Origin: Nautilus pompilius
Lineage: Eukaryota; Mollusca; Cephalopoda; Nautilida; Nautilidae
Reading direction: 5' to 3'
Assembly: GCA_018389105.1 (NCBI GenBank)
Contig: JACATO010000065.1
Span: 887,001-951,000, forward strand
Length of the DNA stretch: 64,000 nt
Part shown: piece after piece, positions 13,801-25,428 of the stretch
How positions within the stretch are numbered: position 1 is the stretch's first letter
Layout of the letters: each line of letters begins with the position of its first letter
Notes under the pieces: model-generated
What the model saw: the letters and a program-made list of their open reading frames with translations, nothing else
Databases searched by the model: none
Told to the model about the DNA's origin: nothing
Program-made: the position numbers and the translations under genes

Positions 13801-16800
13801 ATACATGGCTAACATTTGTTGCTGAATATATTGGAGAAGTGAAAGTTCTTTAAAATCATTTGCAATCCAGAGGGAAAAAAAAAAAATTACTCTTAATAGA
13901 AGCAGTTTATCTTTGTCATTTCTTTCAGAACTGATGTTAAGATACCTGTATGTGTTTTTCTTTTATGTCAGTAAGATAATTTGTTGAATTATTTTGTTGT
14001 AGTTGACATTTCATGATGTAAATGTACTAATGAACATGGCTGGGTTTGAATTAGCAGGAAGTTCTGAGAAACTATCTTAATTAGTGCAGAGAATAACTAT
14101 GAAGGTGGTCGGTACTCATTGAGTGGACATCATTAACATTAACTACCACCCTGACAGCTTCCATACTACTATATATTTTTTTTTTTTTTCACTTCCAATA
14201 AGCTCAGGATAACAGTATTTGTAGAATTATGGAATTTGTTGGTAATATTTGTATTGCTTCCTTACAATATCAGAAAAGTTGTTTTCTTTTCAGACCACAT
14301 TTTCCAAGTGTCAGATAAGTAACGAGATATTTGTCACTAATACCTGCCTCGTACACACTATGAAGTAGACAGGCTCTGAGTTACCAGTCTACCTTTCTAT
14401 TTCAGGTTTATCATGATTTGTATGAATCATCCGTAACAATGGAATTCAGCAATATAATGACTCCTTCAGATGTTTTTGAAGAGCAAAACCTCAATCAGTC
14501 CAACACGATCTATCACCGAATTCCATTGTCTGCAGATTTGTATGCTGAAGAAAAGGTGATCATTGACCATTTAAGTATTATGCTGCTTAAATTTTGCATG
14601 TTACTGAAGTCATGGCAGGCATATACACAGTATATGTAAGAGCTTATTTTGGTTTTTTATTATTTTTATTTTAGGATTTTGACAGCATAGTTTCAGTGTT
14701 AAATGAAGTAGGAGAAAGTGTCAGAAAAGAGGACAGTCCAGCCATCTTGTTCTTCTGCCGAACTGGAAAAAGTCGCACAACGTTTGCCATGGCTGCTGCA
14801 GCTCTGATTCTCTTTCACAAGAATGTAAGTTAACATTAAATGTGGATGTTTTAGCAGGTTGTGGATGTCTTAAAAACAGTAAAAAGCAGATAGAGTTTAT
14901 ATACAGCCCAATGGGTTAAAAGCTGCTGGGAACATAAGTAATTTTTATTGTGGTGTGTATTTACATTTGAGAGTCATCCGAAATAGCAGGAAACATAAAA
15001 TTAATATCTAGCAGCTTTTCCACATGGGGAATGAAGGGACTAGGACACATCATGGTATGGATGCAATAAGAGTTCATGATAGTATGGTCTAACTTTTCTT
15101 TCAGATCTGCCACAAATGTAGGTCTTGTGTTTTTTTTTGTTTTTTTTTGCACTTCTAGACATAGGTGCTCCCAGGAGTTTTCAACCAGATTCTTATTAGG
15201 TTTTCTAAGTGCCCTGGGAAGAGCCTGTATGGCACAATCTTCTTGCAGCAATTAACTAACTGCATCTTGTTGGAAAAGTGAGTTAAGATGATTATCAGGA
15301 AGGTATATGTATGCAGCAGAATTCAGACATCTCGATGAACACCAGGTCAGTCTTTCCAGCATCCCAAATTGCTGCCTACATTATTATTTTGAAACCATTG
15401 TGTTGAACTTTGGGCTGCAAGCAGGCCTTCTTGAATGCTTGAGTTCTGTAAGCAGGGGATTTTGTCAAGCCACTTGTCCTTTGTTTCCCTGTTTATAAAT
15501 AAACAACAGTGAGTTGTACTTGTGACACATTTACAGTTTTGTGCTGATTGACCTCACCTAGAAAACAAGGATGGTTCATTCTGTAACGGTTATTGGCTAT
15601 CTTTGTTGATGGTTAACTACTTTCATTTTCCTGGTGAAAATTAACAATGATGTCATGCACTACCCCATTAGCAAGTCTGTCTACAAGCAACAACTGTAAG
15701 GGGCATTTTTAACACACCAGATTCTTTTGTCATGATACTTGCTATTTAAACCTGATCTCTCAAACCTCTTGGTAATATGGGTTGTTTTCATTATTTTCAT
15801 AGATGCTTATTTTATTCTGGCAGGGCTCTGTATTTTTCATGCATATGTTAAATATTTTTAATTCACTTGTAATAAAAAAAAAATCCAGCTTATTCTACTC
15901 TTATGTTTGCAACAGTTGATTTAAAATAACAAACAACTTATTAAAGTAGAATGAACTCTGGCAAGTTATATTTGTATACAGCTTGAAAACTACCTCAGAA
16001 AGTCGGTTTGTGTTCATCATTGGCCTATTTTGAGGTAGTTTTTTTATTTGTATAGGATATCAAATCATCTATAATCCCAGAAAATTGTTCTTGAGATTTT
16101 AGAACAGATGGTAAAAGATGGGATCAGATCACTTATTTTTCAAACTATAATGTCCACAAGGCTGCTTCTCTCCTTTTTTGAAAGTTTAAAGGAACCTGAT
16201 AAATGGCCTCCAACAGAATTGTGTGTCAATGGGAGATAATAAATCACCAGGCATTCATTTACAACAGATTATAATAACATAGAAATATTGCTTGCTACTG
16301 AGATTTTAACAAGCACTTGTTAAATTTAAAGATTATAAATAAGCTAAATGCTTACAGGAAACAGTCATAATAAGATTAACTCTTGCCTACTGTTGCTGTT
16401 GAGTTTTTAGGTATGTAGTGTAGATGGCTGACTCTAGAATATAATGAAGATTTTTGATCTTGGGTGAGCTTCCTGTGTCTGAGGAAGTGTTTAAATTCAA
16501 TTTTTTAAAAAATCTTGATGGTAGCAAAGCAACACTTGTCGTCATTCCAACTGGATTTTCCTTGATTCTTTACAGGGATTTCCTTATGGAGCAAAACCTG
16601 GTGAACAAGAACGTGTTTCACTTCGCAATGCTGAGTACACCAAAGGAGATTTTATTGTAAGTACACAGTATTTGTTTAATTTGAATATTTTTTTATTCAA
16701 AACATCACTCAAACAGCTATGCAGCATTTTCCTTAGAATACTAGTTCTTCTCACTTTACCCTGCCTGTTAGAAGATGATATCCTTTGTACACACAGCTGT

Positions 16801-19800
16801 CTCTAATGCATCTCTGCCAATTCATCCTGAAACTCTTCATTTGACTTCTGCAGTTACACTCACAAAATAAATGGCTATGTGAACTAATCAAAGAAATTGT
16901 ATTTGTTTTTTAGATTGTTCACCGACTTATACAATTGTTACCACAAGGACATCAGGTCAAACGAGAAGTGGACTTTGTGTTGGACAGGTTATTTGAATCG
17001 ATGACTACCAGCCATTTTCACCTTAGAGAAGTGATATTTGTAACTTACAACAAGGTAACATCAAATAAAATACTGTTTCTAGTGGCTGCATTACATTTTG
17101 TTTCTCTTAGTTATAGGCTAGTGGGAGCCTTAAAAACATGCCTGGTGTATTTAGTTGTGTAGATTATTAATGGTTGGAATGTCTAGATAAAAGCAGTGGT
17201 AGAGATGGGCTGGAATGTGCCAGAATGCTTTTCTGGGAGTAAAATAATTACAATTTAGAAAAATGTTTGTTGAAAGATTATCCTTTTTTTGTGTGCATGG
17301 GTTGGAGTTTACTTCATTATATTTTTCTAAGCAAGTTGATTTTTATCATAGATGTATATAGAAATTATCCAGGTTAAGTAAGGATAGTAGTATCGATTTT
17401 TGCTTGTGAAGCTAGGCCGACTGGAGGTCATTTAGTGGCTCTTGGACTGGAGAGAGACAGGGGTCATCTTTAGCTTTCTCTTGGGGAAGAGATCTTTCAA
17501 GTTTGTCAGCTGATGATTCTTCCTGTGAACCCAAGTTCGTAATGGACCGACTCTACACATGTTCGACCCCCACTCAATATGTGGAAAGATAGTTACGACA
17601 AGGTCAAAGAAGCACGGACTATACTGCATGCTGTAGGTGCAAAGAACAAAGAGAGGATTCACCTAACCAATGTTTATGGAAATTTATATTAGTACTTATG
17701 ATGTAATGTCATAACTATGAATAAAATTTGTTCAAAAGGTTACCATAACCTGTGTTCTGGGAGTAAATTTTTTTCCATTTCCACACTAGATAAAAAAAAC
17801 ACTTTGCGAGAAACTAAGACACCAATTAAATATTTGGTTCCATATAATAAAAGACTTTTTAAAAATAATATTGGCATAGAATGGGTTAATCGTGAGTGAG
17901 ATTTATTGTGGTAGCAGATTAACATGCAAATCTAGATGTCTGCCTTTGTGGCAAGTTTTTTTTTTTTTAAATAAATTATCCTATTGATGGTGTGGTTCTA
18001 CATTTTCCACTATGCCTCATTTTGCCAACATTTTTCTGTTTCATTAAAGAGAGCTCATTTTGATGTTTGCCTTCATTTCACCTACTGATTCAGTAAACGG
18101 TCTACCATGGCTCAGTTCCCAAATTGTAAGCATCTTCATTATATGATGATGACTAAAGGTCACAAATTATTTTTCAATGTTCCGTTATTACATCACTCAT
18201 TGATTTTAAAACTTCTATAGAAACCTTTATATGTTGATTTAACTGTGCATTGAAAATGTTTTTTGTTTTATTTTATATAATGTAATTCAGTATTTATATT
18301 AATTTATAAAGTTTGCAAAATATGTTTCCAGTGGTACATTAATTTTGAAGGATTTATTATTTATAGCCAGAACTATAAGGATAAATGGCTTTCCCAGGTT
18401 CTTATTTTAAAACTGTATACAGTGAACTATCAGAAACTTTATTAAGATTTATGTCTTCTGTAACTTGTATAAACTGCTAGCATAAAACTCTAGCCTGTTG
18501 TCCTAAAATGTTACCTTAGGCAAAAGATGTCATATTATAAACATTTCCATCAAAGGATTGAATTTTATTTTGACAGATGACATATACTTTATTTAATATC
18601 AGCTCTGCAGAGTCATCTTATTTGGTCAAAACAATCGGGTGTGACAGAGACTTTGGCCAAAGGCTATACATTCTTTTCCCAAGTTTCTTTGGAATAATAA
18701 TATCTACATTTTGATTGGACTCCAAACATTAAAGTATATAGTCTAGATTTATTAAACTTTGAAAATCCATTCATCCTTGAGCATAATATATCTTTTCACT
18801 TCAACTGTTTTTGTTATATTATTTCTTTGTAAGCCAGCATGTCAGTTTTCTATTTGTTCTTGTTGAACATCTATATTTTGCTAGATGATGCTTAATGTAG
18901 ATGGAAGGCTATTATTATATACTTTTGAGTTGTGCTTTTGTAAGCTTATATAGTTTGTTAATAAGCAGTGGTGGGTTAAAATGTTCGTGTTAAACTGAAG
19001 AAATACTGTTCCGAGTCAGTTTGGAGCATGTGGCTACTTGACGATTTGTCACATGCATTTTGTGTTATCTGATTTTTGGTGCAGTTTCACATGTGATGGA
19101 CCCTATTCTGTATCACTGCCATAAAGAACATTGGATCTCAGGCCTGTTGAAATCAGTGGCTAATTAGTAAGCAGCAGGAATTCTCTGTAACCTCAGACTT
19201 TTTGTAACTTGTTGATTCTCTAAAAACTTGACGAGACTTTCCTGAGGGCTTTTTTGTTAAGTTGACTGCACAGTCCCTGAAGTCTGTGTACCTCACTGAC
19301 ACACAGATCTGTTAGTGCTTCTTGTTGGAAAGTAATCTCATTCATTAAAAAAAGTAAAATTCAGTCATGGGGTTTTTTGCTATTCCCAAAGATTTTTGTT
19401 TGTTTAAACTGTGAATTGATGTTCTTCTATAATGGTATTCATGGTACATGGTTGTCAAGTACACCAATTTTGCACAAACTTGACCTGCTGTGTTGTATGT
19501 TCTTGTGAAAAACCTGATAAAGTTCTTTAAACTGGGGGTTTAAAATGTGAGATTTTTTGTTAGATTTGTTTAATTACAGTTATTGATTTCTGCATTTGTG
19601 TAGCACAAGCTTGAAGAGTGGTTGGTTGATACCATTAGAAACAAGCAGATAGCTACATTCTCTCTTTTATTATAAGGACGTCTCCAAAATTTTCTCATTA
19701 TTTAATTTCGGTGAGTAGAGAATGATTACTGTTGTCTTTGAAATAGTCTGAGTTTGTATTTTGTTCATGATTACTACTGAATGAGTTCTTTTGTTTTTGA

Positions 19801-21441
19801 TTACTAAAGAAATATTTTCCAGTATCTAACCAAGTGGTTCCTGTTTGTATTCTATTCTAATGCTGTCCATATATTTTTCAGATGAAGAATGCAAAGACAG
19901 AAAAAATAAAAGAACAGCTAAGAAGAGAAAGCCTTTTACTACTGGAGCGCTATATCTACCTGATCCTGTTCAATGCTTATGTCCACCTGGAGAAAAGCTC
20001 TCACTGGAGAAGGCCCTTCAGTCAGTGGATGAAAGAGGTACATATAGCAGGTTTTCCTATTAAAGGCAAATTTCAATCACTACTCTGATAAAAGATATCT
20101 ATCTTAGCATTTTAATTGAGATTGATGAGAGATTCATTAAGCAGCTCTTTAGACATGGTGGGTATTTTGGGGGTATCCTTAAAAGTAAGACTTGTCCTAA
20201 TTTTAGAGATTTAAGGACATCTCAGAGCAGGGAGCTAGAATGGGGAAAGTGTGGGGTAACAGCCTTGGTGAGCAAGCGAGGACTTACCTAGGTATGGTTG
20301 GAGGCTCTTGAGTGGATGTTGGTTAGGGTGCAAGCCAGTCAAGAGTTACCTGTGGAATCTCCCCAACATGCACCCAGAAAACCCTACTAAAACACTCCAT
20401 TTATAGATGTGGAAGGATGCTCATGTGGCTGGCTGGTGAAAAAGAGAGAGAAGAAACCGTGCCAGAACTTGAACACTGGCCCTCACCCATGGCAGCCCAG
20501 CAACTACCCACTTCACCACTGTGCCACTAAATTGCTTCAAAAAGTTTTATACCTAATTGACTTGCTAAAACTGTATTATGAAAATTAAAACTATCTGAAC
20601 GGAGTACATTGAACAAAACAATATAAGGATATTTTGTACGAGACAACTTATGACTATTTACAGCCATCTTGGTAATTGTAGGTTTCATCACATGACCTGT
20701 CAACCTAAGTCTTGAGTTATGTGATAATCCTATTGCTTCAAGTGATGCATGCAGCTCTCTTTTTTATGACCAAATTTGTATAAAACCTATCACAAATGTT
20801 CACACGCTGGATTAACAAACATAGTGGGCATGCCCTGTCGATGATGACTTACACTATAGCTAGGCTACAACTCAGAGGTAGAAGCAAATGTTATGAAAGC
20901 TCATTATTAGACTTTGATTATTAGTGAATTCTTTTAAATATTTAGCTATCACATCAGTATGGCAGATGAAGTGAAACATTTGAAGAAAATACAAAACTTT
21001 CTTGGAAAGAAAGCATGCTAAGAAATTTTAAAAAGAACGAAAGGTAGTGCAGCATTAGAACAAAACCTTGGATCTATTTTTGAAGATTGGATGCAATCAA
21101 AGTTTACACAGCATTACATTGTGGAAAAGTTTACCAGCAGATAGAAACTAGATTTAGATTGCATACACAGCCACTTTGAGTTCATGCTTTTGTAAGTTAT
21201 AGCTTTCTTTTTGATGAGCATATACAGTCGTGAGTGTTTTTAGACACCCTGGCCTCAACAAGCTGGCCAGAGAGTGATGGTTTTTTCTTCTTTTTAGGTG
21301 GCTGCAAAAGCTGGCGTGTATCACATTTTAAACTCCTTGGCCTTTTACGACTTTGACCAGAGTCCATGCAGTCTAAAGACCCTAAGGAACAGGTGGCGCG
21401 ATAAATCCCCAGACTATCCTTTCAGTGGACCATTCCTCTAG
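1890..21441 (+). CDS. PALD1: Paladin-like (PALD1) protein tyrosine/phosphoinositide phosphatase family, 3' 17 exons
   Basis: Exons: 1890-2051, 2814-2977, 4385-4460, 4942-5081, 6791-6902, 7719-7823, 9634-9729, 11361-11495, 11967-12083, 13262-13441, 13604-13651, 14406-14555, 14675-14824, 16576-16656, 16914-17054, 19882-20037, 21298-21441. All junctions are GT-AG and in phase, giving 718 codons and a TAG stop. The protein follows vertebrate paladin almost throughout from the LREEPV motif onward: IRKE, YHRIPL, FTKGEF-like YTKGDF, HYHLRE-like HFHLRE, LILFNAY and HLEK motifs are in the same order. Two phosphatase-like modules carry CX5R loops: CQDGIQR (residues 152-158 of the window part) and CRTGKSR (523-529). 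Each module ends in an ERYxYLIxFNAY helix. In vertebrates paladin is reported to act on phosphoinositides and to control endosomal receptor signalling. About 190 N-terminal residues of the usual ~850 are missing and should lie upstream of the window. Identification is firm; catalytic activity is inference. Confidence 0.95.
4942..5081 (+). CDS. PALD1: Paladin exon carrying first CX5R loop
   Basis: Acceptor at ttttaag-type site 4941, donor gtaaga at 5082, start phase 0, end phase 2. It encodes the P-loop TCQDGIQRTT, aligned with the SCQMGVGRTN loop of vertebrate paladin. Cys and Arg of CX5R are kept, but the small residue usually before Arg (Gly) is Gln here. Whether this loop is catalytic cannot be told from sequence. 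Confidence 0.93.
5082..6790 (+). other. Paladin intron, no gene seen
   Basis: AT-rich intron. The only structure I see is a short imperfect inverted repeat at about 5521-5588 (arms share TTAGGAATTAAC). Confidence 0.6.
7824..9633 (+). other. Paladin intron, unassigned repeat-like DNA
   Basis: The stretch from about 8340 to 9480 is less AT-rich than its surroundings and has protein-like pieces on the minus strand interrupted by many stops. It may be an old transposon relic, but I could not match it to a family. Confidence 0.35.
9730..11360 (+). other. Paladin intron with a short minus-strand open stretch
   Basis: Holds a 95-codon open frame on the minus strand (10345-10632) containing TDECSIFC, slightly reminiscent of a Tc1 catalytic DES block, but with no second supporting motif. 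A GGCA microsatellite lies at about 10262-10280. No gene is called. Confidence 0.35.
12820..12970 (+). repeat. Degenerate tRNA-derived SINE-like unit
   Basis: A B-box-like stretch (GTTTGATCCTG) is followed by a body with TTTCCTCTCCTGTACC and CCAGTTTCCTCTG, the layout of the other SINE copies in this window. The A box is not clear. It lies in a paladin intron. Confidence 0.4.
14675..14824 (+). CDS. PALD1: Paladin exon carrying second CX5R loop
   Basis: A 50-codon exon, phase 0 on both sides, with acceptor attttag and donor gtaagt. It holds FFCRTGKSRTTFAMA, the better preserved phosphatase loop (C-RTGKS-R-T). In vertebrate paladin the aligned loop is CLSGQGRTT. The exon starts with DFD, matching the conserved EEDFD stretch before the second domain. 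Confidence 0.93.
14940..15730 (-). mobile_element. Tc1-like DNA transposon relic
   Basis: Minus-strand pieces match the middle and end of an IS630/Tc1 transposase: WAAIWDAGKTDLVFIE (compare VWGAISxxGRSxLxxI) and, further on, ALPRAL followed by NLVENSWEHL (compare PDLNPIENxWEHL). Several stops and frame changes interrupt the coding sequence, so it is dead. It sits in the paladin intron between exons ending at 14824 and starting at 16576. No intact terminal repeats were recognised. Confidence 0.7.
17055..19881 (+). other. Longest paladin intron; one GC-richer block
   Basis: Mostly AT-rich with no coding signal. A more GC-rich block at about 17400-17660 has GGGGGTCGAACATG on the minus strand, which resembles a pol III B box, so it may be a SINE remnant. 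The rest holds nothing I can name. Confidence 0.4.
20180..20545 (-). repeat. tRNA-derived SINE, minus strand
   Basis: Reading from 20545 leftward, a tRNA-like head has an A-box-like TAGTGGCACAGTGG and a B-box-like GTGTTCAAGTTCTG with tRNA-like spacing. A unique body of about 250 bp follows. Its head has the same layout as the SINE at 35661 (GTGGC...CTGCCA...GAGGG). It lies in the last paladin intron. Confidence 0.65.
21134..21200 (+). repeat. Interspersed repeat fragment shared with 49176-49252
   Basis: The segment with AGATTGCATACACAGCCA also occurs, diverged, at 49176-49252 (AGATTGCATTCACAGCCA), both on the plus strand and both followed by a GTAAG/GTGAG-TTAT tail. No family is recognised. 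Confidence 0.45.
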
Positions 21442-21975
21442 CAGCAGGGATACAATATGGAACAATGTGCATCATTTAGTCTTCTGCTATCACCATGTTC
21501 CATCATTGATCAGTTTCCTTTAAAATGCATTTGCAAGCAGCAACTGCACATATAGCACCCAGTGTTTCCTAGCAGCCATCTTGAACTTATGTTGGAAAAT
21601 TTGCCAAGGTGCAGCTTTGAAAAACTGGAATCATTATTATATAATTTAAAAAAAAAACGATTTCTTTGCTTTCACTGAAAATTCAAATTGAAAGATAACA
21701 TGTGGAAATTCTTTACTTGTCCAGTGGCTTACATCATCATTCTGTAAAACGTTCATAATTTTTTTTGTTGCTGTGATCATGGAATATTAGAATTGTCCAT
21801 TTATAGTCTCATGTAGAATTGACTGACTACTGATCAGATATTTTACCCTCATCCATGCAAACAATTTTATTATATTGTAAAATTTACTTATTTTTAGATT
21901 TTTACTTTACAATGAAGAACATTGCACTTTAGAACACCTTCATAAATTTTATTATAATATTAATATTAGAATAAA
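21442..21975 (+). other. Probable paladin 3' UTR with poly(A) signal
   Basis: No coding sequence follows the TAG stop at 21439-21441. An AATAAA hexamer lies at 21970-21975, about 530 bases downstream, and is the first canonical signal. Later AATAAA-like sites (near 22077 and 23815) could give longer ends. Confidence 0.5.
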
Positions 21976-23667
21976 TATCCCACCCGATTAATTTACAGAA
22001 CCAAAGTAAATTTTATTCTTGCAATTTTTTACTGTGACAAATCAAACTTGCTGCAGCCTTGGCCAAGATGCAGATAATAAAGGGATAATAAAATTCATTT
22101 AAACTGCAGTCAGCAATAAATACCACTCCCAGAAACTTTGACAGAAAATACTTTTTTTGCATGCCTAGAAATGACTTACACTAACATACTACCAGCTTTA
22201 TTTCCTGGATCATTTTGGATTATTACATTTAGGAAAAGCTTTTGAAAGTCTGGACCATGTATTTACCTCATTTCCAGCCTAGATAACTGGTGATGTGGAG
22301 TATGCCAGCAGGTTACCATGATGTTTGTTGTTTTATTCACCAGCCACATTTACATGAGTTTTATGGAGACAGTGCAGCATCAAAGAAGGACTACATGCTG
22401 TTTCCATAACACAGGTGTAAGTCTAGGCCACAGCTGCACCATCATAGAAGAGATGGAGTCACTAATTTGTGTGACTTCACAGTGTATGTAGTTACCAGCA
22501 AACTTAATGATGATGCAGGTAGATAATGAAAACATGGGGCTGTGCTTATCTGGGCAATTGCCATGTAAATGATACAGAAATAATTAAATGTCTGTGCAGA
22601 AGGGAAACTGAAGAAACGGGTTAACTTTTCCAAAATTTTGCATAAAGCAGGTATCGAAATAAGGTAGAATGATCTGATACTTAGAAGAACACTCAGCTAT
22701 TGATGAGATTTATTTATAATGTGAGATCAAACACTAATGAACAAAATAATAGAGCATGTAAATTTTAAAAACTTTGGAGATGGCTTAAGATGATAATTTA
22801 TCAATCACAGTATTTAAGATTTTTTATTTTTAATTGAGATTTGAACAACCAGTTTTCCACATTTTTAATGTGCTCAAGTGCTCCAAGCTACTGCAGGTAA
22901 TTGGGGTTTTAATGTGATATAAAACCCTCTCAGTTAACTGAATACTCAAATTAGTTTTTCTTCAAATGCAGTGTCAGTCACATTACCTGTAAAATTAATT
23001 TCTGAAATCCAGGTAATTGTTAGATTCTTTGAACCAAGTAAAAACTGTGTATTCACCTACAAAACAAGTTGTTATATTTATAGGATACTGATTCATTCTT
23101 ATGTGAGAAACAGCGATGGACATCAAGCGTATGGTGCCATCTTTGCCACTTGAGATATATCCACCAGTGGAAACCCCCTGGTGTCAATATTTTCGTTCTT
23201 AATGGCAACTAGACCTAATGTTGATGCTGGTGTCAGCTACTGTTATTTAATCAGAATTCCTGAGTCACACTGACTGGCTGGCTATTTGGTAATTACTTAA
23301 CATTTATTACATTGCTTTTGAGAATGTGCGCCTATAAAATAATGAAAACTATTTATATTTATGAAGATTGCTTTCAGCATTCAATAATATGTGGGGCAAA
23401 ATCATGTAAACAAATTTTTAATCTTTAATTTCATAAAATGAAGAGGAATAAATTTAAAATGCAAACTGTTTTTTCTAATCTTTTTGTACAGATGTTTTTC
23501 CTTTGGGGTTATGTTACTTATTTGCTGAATGTTTTCAACAACACAACAACAACAACAACAACAAAGCTCTGAATGAATTGTTTCCACCTTCCCACTTAGC
23601 ACAACTAGTTATAATTTGTTTTTTTTTTTTTTTAAAGTAAAACACTTTGAATCCACTTTTTTTTTTC

Positions 23668-23837
23668 AAGTATGGACATGTGGTTCATCTCTTACAGCAG
23701 TCAAAGAAGTTAACCTGGCAGGCTGTCCTGTTAGTGGAGATGCTGCAGTTGCTTGTGCTAAACTTCTCTCACCTCAGCTCATGATTTATACAAAAATTTC
23801 CATAGTGGTTGATGCAATAAAATCAACATTACCATGA
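23668..23837 (+). other. Orphan LRR-like open stretch
   Basis: An open frame reads VKEVNLAGCPVSGDAAVACA, followed by a KLL, close to one leucine-rich repeat of the Leu/Asn/Cys type. It is preceded by a plausible acceptor (tcttacag ending at 23697) and ends in TGA. An AATAAA lies at about 23815. No partner exons are visible, so it may be a gene fragment, a terminal exon of an unseen transcript, or chance. Confidence 0.25.
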
Positions 23838-24469
23838 TATATCTTCAAATTTCCATTCCTTTATTGTATTTAACAATGTGTTATGGTTTATTTTTGTGAG
23901 TCTCATGTCATTTCATCTCTTGGTATGAAAGCATCACTGGTTTTTTTTTTTTGTTTGTAAAAATGCTATTACAGTTTTTGTTCTTACTATTAAATTACCT
24001 CACTCCTGATTTTCCCACCTACATGGACAGTTTATCACTTGTCAAATTTGGTATTAGACTTGTATATTCAAATTCCTGTGATAACATGCAGAATAATAAT
24101 AACTATTTTGTTCTTAATCACAATACTATCACCAGTTTTAACAATTACTGTTTTATTCACAAACCTCGTATATCATCATAAACTGTGTACAGACACCTGT
24201 AAATACATGTAATAAAGTTGTAAAGATGCAGAATTTGTGTTTAAACTTAATAATAGATATAACACTCCAGTATTCCATGACAGAGGGGCTTAGACTCCCC
24301 TCTCTAAGACTTCATTTGAAACTGGTTCATCTAGTCACTTCATTGAAATCTTATGAAAATAATTCATTCATTCTGGAATCTTTTGACTATTGTGTGTAAG
24401 CTTGAAAGATTTTATTTTTGCTCACATCTAAAGAGTAAGTAGACTTCACCTGTCACACACACACTTAGC

Positions 24470-24546
24470 AATGTTCAAATGAAACCAGCTAAAATAGTAT
24501 CACCATAATGGTGTCTGGCGTCTGGGTCCTATTTGAACGTCCCTAG
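24470..24546. mobile_element. Foldback MITE family B copy
   Basis: Arms GTTCAAATGAAACC and, inverted, GGGTCCTATTTGAACGTCCC face each other across about 40 bp; the right end abuts TA. Same family as 26577, 30945, 35503 and 48388. Confidence 0.6.
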
Positions 24547-25203
24547 TAGTAGTAGTAGTAATAGTAGGCAAATAGGATTTATTCGCTGACACTAGTAAAA
24601 TGCCCACCCAGAAGAGGGATGTTGGACTGGGATTGTTATAACAGTTATGAGTTAGTGAATACCCTGGCCAGGCTTGATATGAATGCATTGTGATGAACAA
24701 GCTGTTTTTTTATCAAGGCGGTGATAACTTTTGACAAATCTATCAGAGATGGATTCCATGACTGATACTTGTCAGATCAAGAAATCCATTTGCTACTTTT
24801 AATTAATTAGAAAACTCTTAACAAAAAGGTGCAAGAAATTCGTGTTCTAGTAGGGAAGTTCAGGTGTGTAAACAGGTGATTGTCGTGAAAATGCATATCA
24901 CTTGGAAGATCTGGATGGGTTCAGTAAACTTTATCAACCATTTAATATGTCAAATGTTCTGTGGTCATTTCTGTTTTTTTGTTTAAACATGACTGTAACT
25001 TAATATTTTACTTACAGTTTATCTTATTTCATATCTCAAATATCTAAAACCATTATCAGATATTAGAGGAAAAAAATGTTAGAAGACACACTCTGTATGC
25101 AGTCTAATGGAAAATGGATTTTAAAGTTTTATACAATTAATCCAAGTCATGTTTACAGGGTCCATGTGAACACAACCATAGCTCTGATGCTTAACTCCAA
25201 TAT

Positions 25204-25428
25204 TCAGTTGAGACTCCATCCCATGACAATTCTACTCAAGAGCACAATAAGTCCTTGAGACAGGAAGGAAGAAGCAGCATTGTCAATGTTACAGAGGTTT
25301 TTAGTGCAGCAGGAGTGGCATCTCTCTATGTCAACTTCTTCTCCCCACACTCCGCACCCTTCTCTGCAGGTGACTTCACAAGATCTCTTTATGGAATAGA
25401 ATCCTTTTCTGTCCATTTCTCGCAAAAC
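25204..25428 (-). CDS. Ly6-like gene exon 3: second half and GPI signal
   Basis: Acceptor ttaaatctag at 25429-25430. Encodes seven cysteines including HSCCTKNLCN, then the hydrophobic tail and TGA at 25204-25206. Confidence 0.87.
   Translation of the reverse strand, partial: VLREMDRKGFYSIKRSCEVTCREGCGVWGEEVDIERCHSCCTKNLCNIDNAASSFLSQGLIVLLSRIVMGWSLN

Larger units (their letters stand above)
21976..25203. other. Region between convergent paladin and Ly6 genes
   Basis: Contains 3' flanking DNA of both genes, an orphan LRR-like open stretch (23668-23837), a foldback element (24470-24546) and simple repeats (CAA at about 23545, TAG at about 24545). An AATAAA on the minus strand at 24578-24583 is a candidate Ly6 poly(A) signal, about 620 bases after its stop. 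No complete gene is seen. Confidence 0.5.
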
